Source: Diadema setosum (lineage: Eukaryota; Echinodermata; Echinoidea; Diadematoida; Diadematidae). From it: a stretch of DNA of 64,000 bases. The notes under the pieces are model-generated. The model saw only the letters and a program-made list of their open reading frames with translations. It did not search any database and was not told the origin of the DNA. The stretch covers positions 36,979,869 to 37,043,868 of the forward strand of contig CM067068.1 in assembly GCA_033980235.1 (NCBI GenBank). Direction: 5' to 3'. Made by a program: the position numbers and the translations under genes. Shown one piece after another: positions 22,321-36,220 of this stretch (position 1 is its first letter; every line of letters begins with the position of its first letter).

Positions 22321-23512
22321 TATCTACAAAATGTCAAATGTGCAGGAGAGCCAAAAAACATGGTGGCCAAAACACTGTGGCGAATGGGAGAGCCTTTCCT
22401 TTGACATACCCTGGTGGCTTCATTTTTGGAGTAAGACAGTTAGGATTATTAGACCTTTAATCTAACAAAGTCATTTTCACCAAAATTGCAGATACAAGGT
22501 CTTGCCACCCCAGTGATGAATTATGCTAGTTCATACATTACAAACATAATGTAATGTAGGCCCTGCATGCATGCGTGCAGACATGCCAAGTTTCTCAAGT
22601 GCCTGCGATAGAGGAAGAAAAGTGATAATAGGTGGGAGAAGGGTGTTCCCGCTGTTAGGGGACTTTTTTTTTCTGTTTTGAATTAGAAATTGTGCATGTT
22701 GGTAGTACATAGTATGCAATAATTTTTCTTGCATATAATTCCAAGGAGGAGCTCACCTACTACATCCTTGGTAATTCTCATCTACTGTATATGATGTGGA
22801 AGATCTTGGTAATTTCTGGCCTAAATTGTGGTCAAAGGTGAATGAGTCTAAAATATGATAAACATATTATTAGAATGGGCAATTTCTAGTGACATCCTTG
22901 ATAATCTATTATAAGTACTGAATAGCTGTTATTTGTCAGATATATATATTAAAAAAAAGATATTTGTAAGATAAAGCCATGATTGTATATAGGTACCCTT
23001 TCAAGCAAATTGAAAAAAAAAGAAAAGAAAGTTCAAACGAAAAAGTTCTCATTAGCAGGCTTATCACCCAATGTGTATTGCATTGATATGTGTTCTTTGT
23101 TTTTTGAGAGCATTATTGCTGGGGTGGTAAGACTTATTTAGTCAGCATGATATGCCAAATGTTTCGAGAGGTTTTTATTTCCACGAATTTCGCAAGTCAG
23201 GTGCTATTCGCAAAATAAAAGACACACGAAAATGCTGACTCTGATCCTGATATGGATGTAACGCACATGTGTACATTTCTTTATTCAGTACAAAACTCCA
23301 CCATTATGAATATAACGACTTGCAAAATCGTCGGGAAGTCCCCTTTCATTAAAATTAAGACCTACTAAATAGCCTATATGGTGAATACAGTAGGTCACTG
23401 GGGCAAGACTCCAGGGGGTCTGTAAATCACCACATTGTGACACTAATACTTCATAAGTCAATACCACAGAAAAGCTCATTTCAAATTGTACTCTTGACAT
23501 AAATTATTTTTT
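22321..23512. other. Unassigned sequence
   Basis: No gene was recognised. Around 23162-23240 the words CACGAATTTCGCAAG, TTCGCAAAATAAAAG and ACACGAAAAT resemble a decayed relative of the CGCGAAA-rich MITE at 10872-11040. Confidence 0.4.
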
Positions 23513-24945
23513 TTGGCTCAAGTGAGCTATATTGCGATCGCCCTTCGTCCGGTGTCCGTCGAGCGTGTGCGTCGTCCGTCGTGCGTAAACTTTTTTACAT
23601 TTTCATCTTCTTCTTGAAAACCCCAAGACCGATTTCCATCAAACTTGGCAGGTAGCATCCCTAGGGGGTAAGGAACTCAATGTGTTAAAATGGGCACCAT
23701 GCCCCATCCAGGGGGCCCCCAGGGGGGCCCAAACCCCCCCCCCCCCCCCCAAAAAAAAAAATTAAGGAATCTGTAAAAATCTTCTTCTCTAGAACCAGAA
23801 GTGATAGAGCTAAGTTAATACTATGAGTTAGTACATTGATGACTGTAGTTTCAAGTTTGTTCATGGCAGAATCAGGGGTGCCCCCCTTGGGACCCAGGGG
23901 AGGGGGTGGGGAGGGGTCCTAATGGGGCCTAAATTGTACATTTTCATCTTCTTCTTAAAGGGGAAGGCTAGTAACTGATCAGTGGGAATCAGTGGGAATG
24001 CTGGGGGATGATTGTTCCAATCCTTATGGGATTCATTCAAGAGTTCATTGTATATCTATTGTTGTGTGAAAATGATTTGCTTCAGAATGGTCTCATATTC
24101 AAGTAATGTGCAGTTTAATGCTTCCAGGTTAGCGTCCCTGGTCAGTGACGGAGCATTAATCTGCACATTACTTGAATATGAGACCGTTCTGAAGCAAATC
24201 ATTTTCACACAACAATAGATATACAATGAACTCTTGAATGAATCCCATAAGGATTGGAACAATCATCCCCCAGCATTTCCACTGATTCCCACTGATCAGT
24301 TACTAGCCTTCCCCTTTAAGAACCCCATGACCCATTTTCACCAAACTTGGCAGGTAGCATCCCTAGGGGGTTAGGAACTCAATTTGTTAAAATGGGCACC
24401 ATGCCCCACCCAGGGGGCCCCCTGGGGGGCCCAACCCCCCCCCCCCCAAAAAAAAAAAAGAAAAGAAAATGAAGGAATCTTTAAAAATAAATTCTCTAGT
24501 ATCAGAAGTTATAGAGCTAAGATAATACTATGAGTGAGTACATTAATGACTGTAGTTTCAAGTTTGTTCATAGCAGATCCAGGGGTGCCCCTCTTGGGGG
24601 CAGGGGGGGGGGGGGAAGGTTCAAATAGGGGCCTGAATTGTTCATTTTCATCTTCTTCCTGAAAACCTCTTGATGGCTTTTCGTCAAACTTGGCAGGTAG
24701 CATCCCTAGGGGGTCAGGATCTCAATTTATAAAAAATGGGCACCATGTCCCACCACGAGGGCCCAAGGGGGCCCCAATTCCCCCAAGGAATCTTTAAAAA
24801 TTTGGGCCCTTATTGTACATTTTCATCTTCTATTTGAGAATGCCTGGTCAAATTTTAGTAGAGCTGTGAATAATTTAGATTAGTGACTGCATGAAAGGTG
24901 AACTTGCGATACTCAGGTGAGCGCTAGACCCGCTGGTCTCGTTTT
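23513..24945 (+). mobile_element. Modular interspersed element (CTCAAGTGAGC type)
   Basis: It begins GGCTCAAGTGAGCTATATTG followed by repeated CGTCCGTCGT words. It ends with ACTCAGGTGAGCGCTAGACC, a small AGACC-cgct-GGTCT hairpin and CGTTTTTG. The interior is about four repeats of a ~345-bp module starting ACATTTTCATCTTCTTC (near 23597, 23938, 24642 and 24816), each with AAACTTGGCAGGTAGCATCC and poly-C or poly-A runs; the last is partial. The second module is split by a TTAA MITE. No coding capacity was seen. The terminal hairpin hints at a Helitron relative, but this is unproven. Confidence 0.7.
23955..24319. mobile_element. Palindromic TTAA MITE, copy 2
   Basis: It has the same 365-bp length as 3350-3714, with TTAA at 23955-23958 and 24316-24319. 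I saw only one clear base difference between the copies (T at about 3672, C here), implying recent mobility. It interrupts a module of the surrounding element between CATCTTCTTC and GAACCCCATGACC; the undisturbed module is at 23597. Confidence 0.92.
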
Positions 24946-25526
24946 TGCCAATATGATTTCGTGATCTTATAGGCCTACATGTATAATAGAAACATAAGCA
25001 GATTAACACATTACAAAATTAGCGAAAAGATACTTTTACATCTTAAGTGACTTCAATATACTGTATCCTTGAATTGACAGTATGGAGTACAGTATGATTC
25101 TTTCCTTTTTAAAAAAGTGGATATGAGATTCATAAGACAAACCTGCTTTTACCTGAAAAATAAAGTGGACTACATGAGTACATACTTGCCTATGTAGACT
25201 TGAATATACAACTTAAGTTTATTGCCAGCCCTCAAGAGAAAGTGAGCTTCTTAACCCATTCCTCCCGCAATTCTCCAAGCACCTTCAATGCACCCAAATT
25301 ATCAATATAATTTTTTTTTTTCAGGTTGGCAGAGGAGGACAGGTTGGTAATGGATTAATAATGTTTGCTATTTTCAGATCAACCACAAATTGAATATAAA
25401 GTTTACCAGTAGGGCTGTTTGCAGTAATACCAGACAACCCGTCTTTCCACTTTCTGATCAATAGTCCTCTTCAAAACTAAAGAGAACTTGTCCAGATTCA
25501 TGAAATTCTTCCTTCGAGATGTTTTA
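24946..25526. other. Mostly unassigned; possible very decayed monomer
   Basis: Words at 25180-25275 (ACTTGCCTATGTAGACTTGAA and CTTAACCCATTCCTCCCGC, split here for length) resemble the array monomer end in the right order, but with low identity. If real, it is an old outlying monomer. Confidence 0.3.
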
Positions 25527-25562
25527 TCATTATCATTGTTATTATTGTCATCATTGTTATTA

Positions 25563-25593
<31 letters not shown>

Positions 25594-25640
25594 TATTGTT
25601 ATTGTTATTGTTGTTATTATTATTATTATTATTAGCCGTA
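25527..25640. repeat. (TTA/TCA/TTG)n trinucleotide microsatellite
   Basis: A long imperfect run of ATT-based trinucleotides. It gives an artefactual Leu/Ser-rich reading frame. Confidence 0.95.
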
Positions 25641-26042
25641 GTATTAGTATTATTAGTATCTTATTCAGCTTTCAATCACAAATATCAATATTACATTTTT
25701 CGAAATCAGAACATACACTGGAGTGGTAAGGGTGCACCACGTTGGGCAGCCCGGATCTAAAAAGAGTCAACTAAATGACTTGGGCCCTCACACCATCCTC
25801 CCCAACCCACCTGGTGCACCCAAAACAGTCAGTTTACAATATAAAATGATACAAATTTCATTATGAGGTATCAATAAAAAACAAAACTGTTTCTTTGTGT
25901 CAAATAAAGATATGTGTAACTACCAATCTTTCTTACTCCATTCAAATATCAGAGGTAATTTTCTACATGAGAAGACTTGCAATATACTTTACATATTGTA
26001 TTGATATGCCAGCTCTTAAATGGCTAATGACATCAAAACCTG
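25641..26042. other. Unassigned spacer before the array
   Basis: No gene or recognised repeat was found. Confidence 0.35.
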
Positions 26043-26121
26043 AATCCCACAAGAATTGGAACAATCATCCCCCAGCATTCCCACTGATTCCCACTGATCA
26101 GTTACAAGCCATCCACTTTAA
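26043..26121. mobile_element. Half copy of the palindromic TTAA MITE
   Basis: It matches the right arm of the MITE at 3350 and 23955 (GAACAATCATCCCCCAGCAT, then CACTGATCAGTTAC) with about 10% differences and ends at a TTAA (26118-26121). It abuts the first plus-oriented monomer within a few bases, marking the array boundary. Confidence 0.85.
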
Positions 26122-26123
26122 AC

Positions 26124-29100
26124 TAGCTCACATGAATACTTCTGGAGTCAATAACACATGCAGACATTTCTGGTGTTATTTTGACATTAGAGCTGAATTA
26201 AATTCCTTATTTCCCTGAATTTGCATGTTATGACTAGAGGATGGTCTCTCTTTCATGAGATGACATGGACAAAAGATTAATGACATTTACCTGCCTTCAC
26301 CTAGTTAGGAGGGCTAGCAGTACATACACCTGCCTGTGAGGACTTGAGTATCCAAATACACCCATTAACCCATTTCTCCCACTATATTTGGAGAACCTAC
26401 AATTCTACAATGAGAAGATTCTTTTAGCACATGGACAGAGAACTCACAGGTTGCTGATCCACCTGTGCAAAAGCTGTCAAGCACTACATGCATCCCCTTT
26501 CTACTGTTAACTATTATGGCGAATCAAACGATGAAAACTTTAATCGGATGCAAGGTATCAATAAAGTGTGTCCTAATGGGATCACAAACCCATTTGTTCC
26601 ACACAAGAGAAACACCTAAGGGGTCACAAACGCAACAACAAAAAGTTACTGAACAGATCTGTGATAGCTGTCATGTACCATTTTTGAACGCCCTACAAAA
26701 GAAACAATAATTTATTAAAATTATGAAATACATAAACTTGGTGTCACAACTTAGTACTATTTTCACCAGCTTACGAGGACTAAAGGTATATACACCTGCC
26801 TATGATGACTTGGCTATATGAACTTGATCAGCATGGTGTCATGAAACAAGTTGACATGCCAAAATGTCCTATCACATATGGTACACTGTATTTCAAGCCC
26901 TATCACACAAACCATGTTTTTCCGGTTTAGTAGGGTATTGCAAAGAGCTGATAATTTTACTACCCTACATGAATACTTATTAAAGTTAATAGTCCATAGG
27001 GAAGTTTCTCGAGTTATTTTGACATTACAGCTGTATTTAATTCCTTATTTCGCTAAATTTGCAGGTTATGACTACAGGACGGTTTCTATTTGCTCAGACC
27101 ACATGGACAAAAGATGTTTGATATTTACCTGCCTCTACCTTGTAAGGAGGGCTAGCAATATATACACCTGCCTAGGAGGACTTGGCCAACTTTAATATTG
27201 ACACACCTGAATGGAAAATGATATTCTTTACCCGTTCCTCCTGCTAGTTTTGGGGAGAGTCTACTAAGCTACAAAAGAAGATTCTTTTAGAGCGTTGACA
27301 GAGAATCAAGTTGGTGATCCAGCTGATGTAAAGCAGTCAAGGATTACATGTATTCCATTTTCACAAGTAAAAGTGACATTGAACAATGCAAACTTTTGAT
27401 CAGATGTGAGGTATCAATAGAGTGTGTGCTGATGGTTTCACAAGCTCTTGTTCACACAAGAGAGGCACCTCAATGAGGTCAGCAAAGGTGCAACTCTACT
27501 GAGCAGAGCCTTGAAAGCTGTCACGTACCTTGTCATAATGCCCTACAAAAGAAACAATGATTATAGTAATATCATGAAATTTGGGAGCTTGGTGTCACAA
27601 ACTTAGTAATATTTCCACATGCTTACGTGGATTAAAGGCATATATACCTGCCTATGATGACTTGGCTATATTACATTGATCAGCATACATTTTATTTGAC
27701 AAATCGGTCTGTAAACCTGTACTATCACAGATTGTAAAGCCTTTACTAAACAAATCATATTTTCATGGCTTTTGTAGGACGTGGCAAGTGTAAAAGAGCT
27801 GATAATTGATCTACCTCACATGAATACTTCTCACGTCAATATCACGTTTGGACATTTTTGGTGTCATTTTAACATTAGAGCTGAATTTTATTCCTTATTT
27901 CCATAGATTTGCAGGTTATGACTAGAGGATGGTTTCTCTTTCCTCAGACCATGTGGACAAAGGACTCATGACATTTACCTACCTTCACCTAGGAGGGCTA
28001 GCAGTATTTACACCTGCCTATGAGGACTTGAGTATCCAAATACACCCCTTACCACATTCCTCCCACTAGTTTTGGAGAGCCTACAATACTACAATGTATG
28101 AGAAAATTCTATTAGCACATGGACAGAGAACTCACAGGTTGCTGATCCACCTGTGCAAAAGCTGTCAAGCACCACATGCATCCCCTTTCTACTGTTAACT
28201 ATTACGGCGAATCAAACGATGCAAACTTTAATCGGGTGCAAGGTATCAATAAAGTGTGTCCTGATGGGCTCATAAACCCGTTTGTTCCACACAAAGAGAT
28301 CGCACCTAAGGGGTCACCAATGCAAAAAAAAAAAAAAAAAAAGTTACTGAACAAATCTGTAGTAGCTGTCACATACCATGTTTGAACGCCCTATAAAAGA
28401 AACAATAATCTATTGAAATCATGAAATACATAAATTTGGTGTCACAACTTAGTAATATCTTCACCAGCTTACGAGGACTAAAGCCATATACACCTGCCTA
28501 TGATGACTCGGCTATATGAACTTGCTCAGCATGGTGTAATGTCATGAAACAACGTGGCAAGCTAAAATGTCCTATCACATATGGTACACTATATTTCAAG
28601 TCCTATCACACAAACCATGTTTTCCCGGTTGTGTAGGGCATTGCAATCGTCAAAGAGCTGATAACTTAACTACCCTACATGAATACTTATTGAAGTTAAT
28701 AGCCCATAGGGACATTTCTAGAGTTATTTTGACATTACAGCTGAATTTAATTCCTTATTTCCCTAAATTTGCAGGTTATGACTACAGGATGTTTCTATTT
28801 GCTCAGACGACATGGACAAAAGATGCTTGACATTTACCTGTCTTCACCTTGTTAGGAGGGCCAGCAGTATGTACACCTGTAAACTTATGGGCACACCTGA
28901 ATAGAAAATGATATGCTTTACCCATTCCTACTGCTAGTATTTGGGAGAGTCTACAAAGCTACAAAATCTTGATTCTTTTACAGCGTTGACAGGGAAGTCA
29001 CAAGTTGGTGAACCAGCTAATGTAAAGCAGTCAAGGATTACATGTATTCCATTTTCACAGGTAAAAGTGACATTAAACAATGCAAACTTTTCATCAGATG

Positions 29101-32100
29101 TGAGGTATCAACAGAGTGTGTGCTGATGGTTTCACAAGCTCTTGTTCACACAAGAGAGGCACCTTAATGAGGTCAGCAAAGGTGCAACTCTACTGAGCAG
29201 AGCCTTGAAAGCTGTCACGTACCTTGTCATAATGCCCTACGAAAGAAACAATGATTATTGTAATATCATGAAATTTGGGAGCTTGGTGTCACAACTTAGT
29301 AATATTTCCACATGCTTACGTGGACTAAGGGCGTATATACCTGACTATGATGACTTGGCTATATTGAATTGAACAGCAAAAGATATTGACAAATTGGTCT
29401 GCAAACCTGTACTATCACAGATTGTAAAGTCGTTACTAAACAAATCATATTTTCATGGCTTTGAAGGGCGTGGCAATTGTCAAAGAGCTGATAGTTAATC
29501 TACCTCACATGAATACTTCTCAAGTCAATATCACTTGTGGACATTTTTTGTGTCATTTTGACATATGAGCTGAATTTTATTCCTTAATTTCCATAAATTT
29601 GCAGCTTATGACGAGAGGATGGTTTCTCTTTCCTCAGACCAAGTGGACAAAAGACTCATTACATTTACCTGCCTTCACCTAGTTAGGAGGGTTAGCAGTA
29701 TATACACCTGCCTATAAGGACTTGAGTATCCAAATACACCCCTGAACACATTCCTCCCAGTAGTTTTGGAGAGCCTGCAATACAATGAGAATATTTTTTT
29801 AGAACATGGGCAGAGAACACGCAGGTTGCTGATCAACCTGGGTAAAAGCTGTCAAGCACTACATGCATCCCCTTTCCACTGTTAACTATTATGGCGAATC
29901 AAACGATGCAAACTTTAAAAATCGGGTGCAAGGTATCAAAGTTTGTCCTGATTGGCTCACAAACCCGTTTGTTCCACACAAGAGAAACACCTAAGGGGTC
30001 ACAAATGCAAAAAAAAAAAATAAGTTATTAAACAGATCTGTGATAGCTGTCACGTACCATGGTTGAATGTCCTACAAATTAAAGAAACAATCATTTATTG
30101 AAATTATGAAATACATAAACTTGGTGTCACAACTTAGTAATATTTACACCAGCTTACGAGGACTAAAGCCATATACACCTGCCTAAGATGACTTGGCTAT
30201 ATGAACTTGATCAGCATGGTGCTATGTCATGAAAAAAGTTGGAAAACTAAAATGTCCTATTACATATGATACACTATATTCTAAGCCCTATCCCACAAAC
30301 AATGCTTCCCCGGTTCTGAAGTGCATTGCAATCGTCAAAGAGTTGATAATTAAACTACCCTACATGAATACTTATTAAAGTTAAAAGCACATAGGGAAAA
30401 TTCTCGAAATATTTTGACATTACAGCTGAATTTAATTCCTTATTTCCCTAAATTTTCAGGTTATGACTGCAGGATGGTTTCTATTTCCTCAGACCACGTG
30501 GACAAAAGATACTTGACATTTACCTGCCTTCACCTTGTTGGGAGGGCAATCAGTATACGCATACACCTGCCTATGAGGACTTGACCATCCGAAAAACTTA
30601 TTGACACACCTGAATAGAAAATGATATGCTTTACCCATTCCTCCTGCTAGTATTTGGGAGAGTCTACAAAGCTACAAAATCTTGATTCTTTTACAGCATT
30701 GACAGGGAAGTCACAAGTTGGTGATCCAGCTGATGTAAAGCAGTCCAGGATTAACATGTATTCCATTTTGACAAGCAAAAGTGACATCGGACAATGCAAA
30801 CTTTTGATCAGATGTGCGGTATCAATAGAGTGTGTGCTGATGGTTTCACAAGTTCTTGTTCACACGAGAGAGGCACCTTAATGAGGTCAGCAAAGGTGCA
30901 AATCTATTCAGCAGAGCCTTGAAAGCTGTCACGTACCTTGTCATAATGCCCTACAAAAGAAACAATGATTATAGTAATATCATGAAATTTGTGAGCTTGG
31001 TGTCACAACTTAGTAATATTTCCACATGCTTACGTGGACTAAGGGCATATATACCTGCCTATGAGGACTTGGGTATATTGAAATGATCAGCATATATCTT
31101 ATTTGACAAATTATTGGTCTACAAACCTGTACTATCACAGATTGTAATGCCATTACTAAACAAATCATATTTTCATGGCTTTGTAGGGCGTGGCAATTGT
31201 CAATGAGCTGATAATTAATCTACCTCACATGGATACTTCTCAAGTCAATATGATGTTAGGACATTTTTGGGGATCATTTTCTTTTTTGAATAAGAGCTGA
31301 ATTTTATTCCTTATTTCGATAGATTTGCAGGTTATGACTAGAGGATGGTTTCTCTTTCCTCAGACCACATGGAAAAAAGCCTCATGACATTTTCATGCCA
31401 TCACCTAGTTAGGAGGGCTAACAGTAGGCCCTATGATACTCTTGCCTATGAGGACTGGAGTATCCAAATACAAATGTACAACCCTTAACAATTTCCTCCC
31501 ACTAGTTTTGGAGAGCCTACAATACTACAATGAGAAGATTCTTTGAGCACATGGACAGAGAGCAATCAGGTTTCTGATTCACCTGTACAAAAGGTGTCAA
31601 GCACTATACATGCACCCCTTTCCACTGTTAACCATTATGGCGAGTCAAACGACGGAAACCATTATTTGTGTGCAACGCATCAATAAAGTGTGTCCTGATG
31701 GGCTCACAAACCCGTTTGTTCCACACAAGAGAAACACTTAAGGAGTCACAAATGCGCACACACACAAACAAGTTACTGAACAGATTTGTGATAGCTGTCA
31801 CGTACCATGCTTGAACGCCCTACAAATTAAAGAAACAATAATTTATCAAAATTATGAAATACATAAACTTGGTGTCACAACTTAGTAATATTTACACCTG
31901 CTTACGAGGACTAAAGCCATATACACATGCCTATGATGACTTGGATATATGAACTTGATCAGCATGGTAAAATGTCACGAAGTTAGTTGGCAAGCTAAAA
32001 TGTCCTATCACATATGGTACACTATATTTCAAGCCCTATCACACAAACCATGCTTTCCCGCTTTTAGAAGATAGGGCAATGCAATCGTGAAAGAGCTGAT

Positions 32101-33022
32101 AAATAAACTACCCACCATGAATCCTATTATATAATATTAGCACATAGGGAAATTTCTATAGTTGTTTTGACATTATACAGCTGAATTTAGTTCCTTATTT
32201 TCCTAAATTTGCAGGGTATGACTACAGGATGGTTTCTATTTCCTCAGACCACATGGACAAAAAATGCTCGACATTTACATGCCTTCGCCTTGTTAGGAGG
32301 GCTAGCAGTATATACACCTGCGTATGAGGACTTGACCATCCAAAAAACATATTTGGCACACCTAAATATAAAATGATATTCTTCTCCATTATTCCTGCTA
32401 GTTTTATGGAGAGTCTACAAAACTACAAACGAAGATTCTTTTAGAGCGCTGATAGGGATAAGTTGGTGAGCCAGCTGGTATAAAGCAGTCAAGGATGACA
32501 TGTATTAAATTTTCATAAGTAAAATTGACATTGAACAATGCAAACTTTTGATCAGATATGATGTATCAATAGAGTGTGTGCTGATGGTTTCACAAGGTCT
32601 TGTTCTCACAAGAGAGGCACCTTAATGAGGTCAGCAAAGGTGCAAATCTCCTGAGCAGAGCCTTGAAAGCTGTCCTGTACCTTGTCGTAATGCTCTACAA
32701 AAGAAACAATGATTATATCATAGCAATATCATGAAATTTGTGAGCTTGGTGTCACAACTTAGTAATATTTCCACATGCTTACGGCATGGTGTAATGTCAT
32801 GAAACAAGTTGGCAAGCTAGAATGGCCTATTACCGGTGCCCTATATTTCACGTCCTATCACGCAAACCATGTTTTCACGGTTTTGTAGGGCAATGCAATC
32901 GTCAAAGAGCTGATAATTAAACTACCCTACCTGAATACTTATTGAAGTTAATAGCACATAGGGTCATTTCTGGAGTTATTTTGACATTACACCTGAATTT
33001 AATTCCTTATTTCATTAAATTT
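26124..33022 (+). repeat. Regular part of the array: M1/M2 dimers
   Basis: The anchor TTTGCAGGTTATGAC, or a variant, recurs at about 26222, 27060, 27909, 28770, 29601, 30458, 31326 and 32211, a step of 831-885 bp. Alternate monomers carry GTTGCTGATCCACCTGT (M1) or GTTGGTGATCCAGCTGATG (M2), so the repeat is a ~1.7-kb dimer. The two types share order and many words, such as CTTGGTGTCACAACTTAG and CAAAGAGCTGATAA. M1 carries a simple-repeat site (poly A or CA) that M2 lacks. Copies here are visibly more diverged than those beyond 34 kb. No recognisable domain or long ORF is present. Confidence 0.93.
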
Positions 33023-33642
33023 GCAGGTTGCAAGGGTGCAAGGTATCATTAAAGTGTGTCCTGATGGGATCACAAACCCGTTTGTTCCACACAAGAGAAA
33101 CACCTAAGGGGTCATAAATGCACACACACACACACACACACAAGTTACTGAACAGACATGTGATAGCTGTCACGTACCATGTTTGAACGCCCTAGAAATG
33201 AAAGAAACAATAATATATCAAAACTATGAAATACATAAACTTGGTGTCACAACTTAGTAATATCTACATCTGGTTACGAGGACTAAAGCCATATACACCT
33301 GCCTATGATGACTTGGCTGTATGAACCTGATCAGCATGGTGTAATGTGATGAAACAAGTTGGAAAGCTAAAATGTCCTATTACATATGGAACACTATATT
33401 TCAAGTCCTATCACACAAACCATCTTTTCCATCCAGACTTGACCATCCAAAAAACTTGACACACCTGAATAGAAAATGATATTGTTTACCCATTCCCTCT
33501 GCTAGTATTTGGGAGAGTCTACAAAGCTACAAAATCTTGATTCTTTTACAGCGTTGACAGGGAAGTCACAAGCTCTTGTTCACACAAGAGAGGCACCTTA
33601 ATGAGGTCAGCAAAGGTGCAACTCTACTGAGCAGAGCCTTGA
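33023..33642 (+). repeat. Deletion-bearing monomers
   Basis: At about 33025 the anchor TTTGCAGGTT jumps directly to GCAAGGGTGCAAGGTATC, removing several hundred bases. At 33424 CCATCTTTTCCATCCAGACT joins two monomers by another deletion. At about 33565 GGGAAGTCACAAGCTCTTG is a third short deletion. A (CA)n tract lies at about 33120-33142. Confidence 0.85.
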
Positions 33643-35933
33643 AAGCTGTCACGTACCTTGTCATAATGCCCTACAAAAGAAACAATGATTATAGTAATAT
33701 CTTGAAATTTGTGAGCTTGGTGTCACAACTTAGTAATATTTCCACATGATTACGTGGACTAAGGGCATATATACCTGCCTATGAGGACTTGGGTATATTG
33801 AAATGATCAGCATATATCTTATTTGACAAATTGGTCTGTAAACCTGTACTATCACAGATTGTAAAGTCGTTACTAAACAAATCATATTTTCATGGCTTTG
33901 AAGGGCGTGGCAATTGTCAAAGAGCTGATAACTAATCTACCTCACATGGATACTTCTCAAGTCAATATCACGTAAGGACATTTTCGGTGTCATTTTGACA
34001 TTAGAGCTGAATTTTATTCCTTATTCATAAATTTGCAGGTTATGACTAGAGAATGAATCTCTTTCCTCAGACCACGTGGACAAGAGACTCATCACATTTA
34101 CCTGCCTTCACCTAGTTAGGAGGGCTAGCAGTATATACACCTGCCTATGAGGACTTGAGTATCCAAATACACCCCTTTCCACATTCTTCCCACTAGGTTT
34201 GTAGAGCCTACATTACTACAATGAGAAGATTCTTTTAGCACATGGACAGAGAACAATAAGGTTGCTGATCCACCTGTACGAAAGCTGTCAAGCACTATAT
34301 ACATGCATCCCCTTTCTACTATTAACTATTATGGCTAATCAAACGATGCAAACTTTAATCGAGTGCAAGGTATCAAAGTGTGTCCTGATGGGCTCAGAAA
34401 CCCGTTTGTTCCACACAAGACAAACACCTAAGGGGTCACAAATGCAAAAAAAAAAAAAAATAAAATAAAAAATACTGAGCACTAGATCTGTGATAGCTGT
34501 CGCGTACCATGTTTGAATGCCCTACATATTAAAGAAACAATAATTTATTAAAATTATCAAATACATAAACTTGGTGTCACAACTTAGTAATATTTACACC
34601 TGCTTACGAGGACTGAAGCCATTTACACCTGCCTATGATGTCTCGGCTATATGAACTTGATCAGCATGGTGTAATGTCATGGAACAAGTTCGCAAGCTAA
34701 AATGTCCTTTCATATATGTTACACTATATTCAAGCCCTATCGCACAAACCATGTTTTTCCGGTTTTGTAGGGCATTGCAATCGTCAAAGAGCTGATAATT
34801 AAACTACCCTACCTGAATACTTATTGAAGTTAATAGCACATAGGGTCATTTCTGGAGTTATTTTGACATTACACCTGAATTTAATTCCTTATTTCATTAA
34901 ATTTGCAGGTTATGACTACAGGATGGTTTCTACTTGCTCATACCACATGGACAAAAGATGCTTGGCATTTACCTGCCGTCACCTTGTTAGGAAGGCTTGC
35001 AGTATATACACCTGCCTATGAGGACGTGACCATCCAAAAAACTTATTAACACACCTGAATGGAAAATGATATTCTTTACCCATTCCTCCTGCTCGTATTT
35101 TTTAGAGTCTACAAAGCTACAAAAAGCTGTCACGTACCACGTTTGAACGCCCTACAAATGAAAGAAACAATGATATATCAAAACTATGAAATACATAAAC
35201 TTGGTGTCACAACTTAGTAATATTTCCACATGCTTACGTGGACTTAGGGCATATATACCTGCCTATGATGACTTGGCTATATTGAAATGATCAGCATATA
35301 TCTTATTTGACAAATTGGTCAGCAAACCTGTACTATCACAGATTGTAAAGCCATTACTAAACAAATCATCTTTTCATGGCTTTGAAGGGCGTGGCAATTG
35401 TCAAAGAGCTGATAATTAATCTATCTCAAATGAATACTTCTCAAGTCAATATTACGTTAGGACATTTTTGGTGTCATTTTTTAATAAGACCTGAATTCCA
35501 TTCTTTATTTCCATAAATTTGCAGGTTATGACTAGAGGATGGTTTCTCTTTCCTCAGACCACGTGGACAAAAGACTCATGACATTTACCTGCCTTCACCT
35601 AGTTAGGAGGGCTAGCAGTATATACACCTGCCTATGAGGACTTGAGTATCCAAATACACCCGTTAACACATTCGTCCCACTAGGTTTGTAGAGCCTACAT
35701 TACTACAATGAGAAGATTCTTTTAGCACATGGACAGAGAACAATAAGGTTGCTGATCCACCTGTACACAAGCTGTCAAGCACTATATACATGCATCCCCT
35801 TTCTACTGTTAACTATTATGGCGAATCAAACGATGCAAACTTTAATCGGGTGCAAGGTATCAATAAAGTGTGTCCTGATGGGATCACAAACCCGTTTGTT
35901 CCACACAAGAGAAACACCTAAGGGGTCAGAAAT

Positions 35934-35977
<44 letters not shown>

Positions 35978-36220
35978 GTTACTGAACAGACCTGTGATAG
36001 CTGTCACGTACCATGTTTGAACGCCCTACAAATGAAAGAAACAATAATATATCAAAACTATGAAATACATAAAACTTGGTGTCACAACTTAGTAATATTT
36101 ACACCTGGTTACGAGGACTAAAGCCATATGCACCTGCCTATGAAGAGTTGGCTATATGAACTTGATCAGCATGGTGTAATGTAATGAAACAAGTTGGCAA
36201 GCTAAAATGTCCTATTACAT
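33643..36220 (+). repeat. 2.58-kb unit, copy 1
   Basis: This is collinear with 36221-38805 (offset 2581-2585). It contains M1 with a poly(A) site near 34446, a monomer with the six-times-seen join CTACAAAAAGCTGTCACGTA near 35116, and M1 with a (CA)n site at about 35935-35977. Confidence 0.85.

Noticed and set aside
25488..25760. Leu/Ser-rich 90-residue frame resembling a membrane protein
   Set aside because: It is a translation of the TTA-type trinucleotide microsatellite.
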